A DNA stretch of 6,575 nucleotides from Burkholderiales bacterium (GTDB taxonomy: Bacteria > Pseudomonadota > Gammaproteobacteria > Burkholderiales > Burkholderiaceae_C). Under the pieces are notes generated by a model that saw nothing but the letters and a program-made list of their open reading frames with translations, did not search any database and was not told the DNA's origin. Location of the stretch: assembly GCA_947458895.1 (NCBI GenBank), contig CANHBY010000075.1:1-6575 (forward strand). The letters are read 5' to 3'. How positions within the stretch are numbered: position 1 is the stretch's first letter; every line of letters begins with the position of its first letter. Positions 6,232-6,575 of the stretch are shown one piece after another. Position numbers and translations under genes: made by a program.

Positions 6232-6575
6232 GCTCGTCTGAACGTGGGCGGGTGGATTGTCCAGTGGCCCGAGACCGATTGCAGGTGCGTGAGCAGATCA
6301 TCACCTAGGCTGCGCGCGCAAGCCGGGTCAGGGGCCGTGACCATCGCGTCTTTGACCGGGGTGAATTCATCAGCGCCAGCTCAATCTCGCCAGGCTCAAT
6401 GCGAAAGCCATCGACCTTGAGTTGCTGGTCAGCTCGACCTAGTGTCGTGTGAGGGCGCAAATGTCCTTTGATCGCGCCGCCATCAAGCCCGCTGGCTAGG
6501 GCGTGTTCGCAAAGTCCTCGCCAGCCATAAAACGCTCTCTTGAAGTGATCTGCGGCGTTGCAAATGCTCGCAATA
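6228..6575 (-). pseudogene. Decayed adenylation-domain remnant upstream of the NRPS gene
   Basis: A frame open from the window edge (6574) to a TAG at 6307-6305 contains GRADQQLKVDGFRIEPGEIE (6439-6380), an unmistakable A8 core motif of adenylation domains, followed by LALM. The natural continuation FTPVKDAMVTAPDP is found only in another frame, from about 6368, as expected for a 1-nt loss at that point. That second frame runs to a TGA at 6230-6228, overlapping the GTG of the intact NRPS gene. Neither frame reaches an A9/A10 motif, carrier protein or condensation domain. The sequence upstream of A8 is only loosely adenylation-like (DGGAIKGHLRP), with no clear YRTGDL motif, so more damage or a cut end is likely. 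The motif sequence differs clearly from A8 of the intact gene, so this is not a recent tandem copy. A sequencing error could explain the single frameshift but not the missing domains. Confidence 0.72.

Noticed and set aside
5753..6304. 183-codon minus-strand open frame overlapping the NRPS 5' end
   Set aside because: It is out of frame with the clearly conserved adenylation domain and is rich in Arg, Pro, Cys and Ser without any domain. It is a frame shadow.
1..6575. CRISPR array, tRNA, rRNA or complete insertion sequence
   Set aside because: No spaced direct-repeat series, cloverleaf-like segment, rRNA signature or transposase motif was seen on either strand.

Overview
The window looks like a beta-proteobacterial chromosome segment, most plausibly Burkholderiales and Comamonadaceae-like. 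This rests on the moderately high GC content, the protein style of ZnuB, ZnuC, Zur and MurI, and tight gene packing. It is an inference, since no marker gene is present. Every gene I can support lies on the minus strand, so transcription runs from high to low coordinates.

Layout in transcription order. (1) 6575-6228: a decayed, frameshifted remnant of an adenylation domain, cut by the window edge. (2) 6231-3436: an intact 931-residue stand-alone NRPS module (adenylation, carrier protein, thioesterase) with no condensation domain. Its specificity residues resemble glycine activators, and its thioesterase has Cys in place of the usual nucleophilic Ser. (3) 3436-2606: glutamate racemase murI, whose start codon overlaps the NRPS stop codon (TGATG). 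(4) 2605-2524: a short intergenic region with an AT-rich perfect palindrome, a likely Zur operator. (5) 2523-222: a zinc-uptake operon, zur - small His-rich membrane protein - znuC - znuB. zur and the small gene overlap as ATGA, and znuC and znuB follow at short spacing. (6) 221-1: no gene found; positions 1-94 form a large imperfect palindrome at the window edge.

How the genes work together. The Zur-type regulator probably senses zinc and represses its own operon through the palindrome. ZnuC (ATPase) and ZnuB (permease) form the import channel; the periplasmic binding protein ZnuA is not in the window. The small protein has six His residues in its first 13 positions and one membrane helix, so it may be an uncharacterised accessory of zinc uptake. 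Upstream, the NRPS and murI probably share a transcript, but nothing in the sequence shows that D-glutamate is the NRPS product or substrate.

The most unusual items are the NRPS gene that appears to have lost its upstream modules yet keeps every core motif, its Cys thioesterase, its coupling to murI, and the His-rich small protein coupled to zur. I found no CRISPR array, complete mobile element, tRNA or rRNA.
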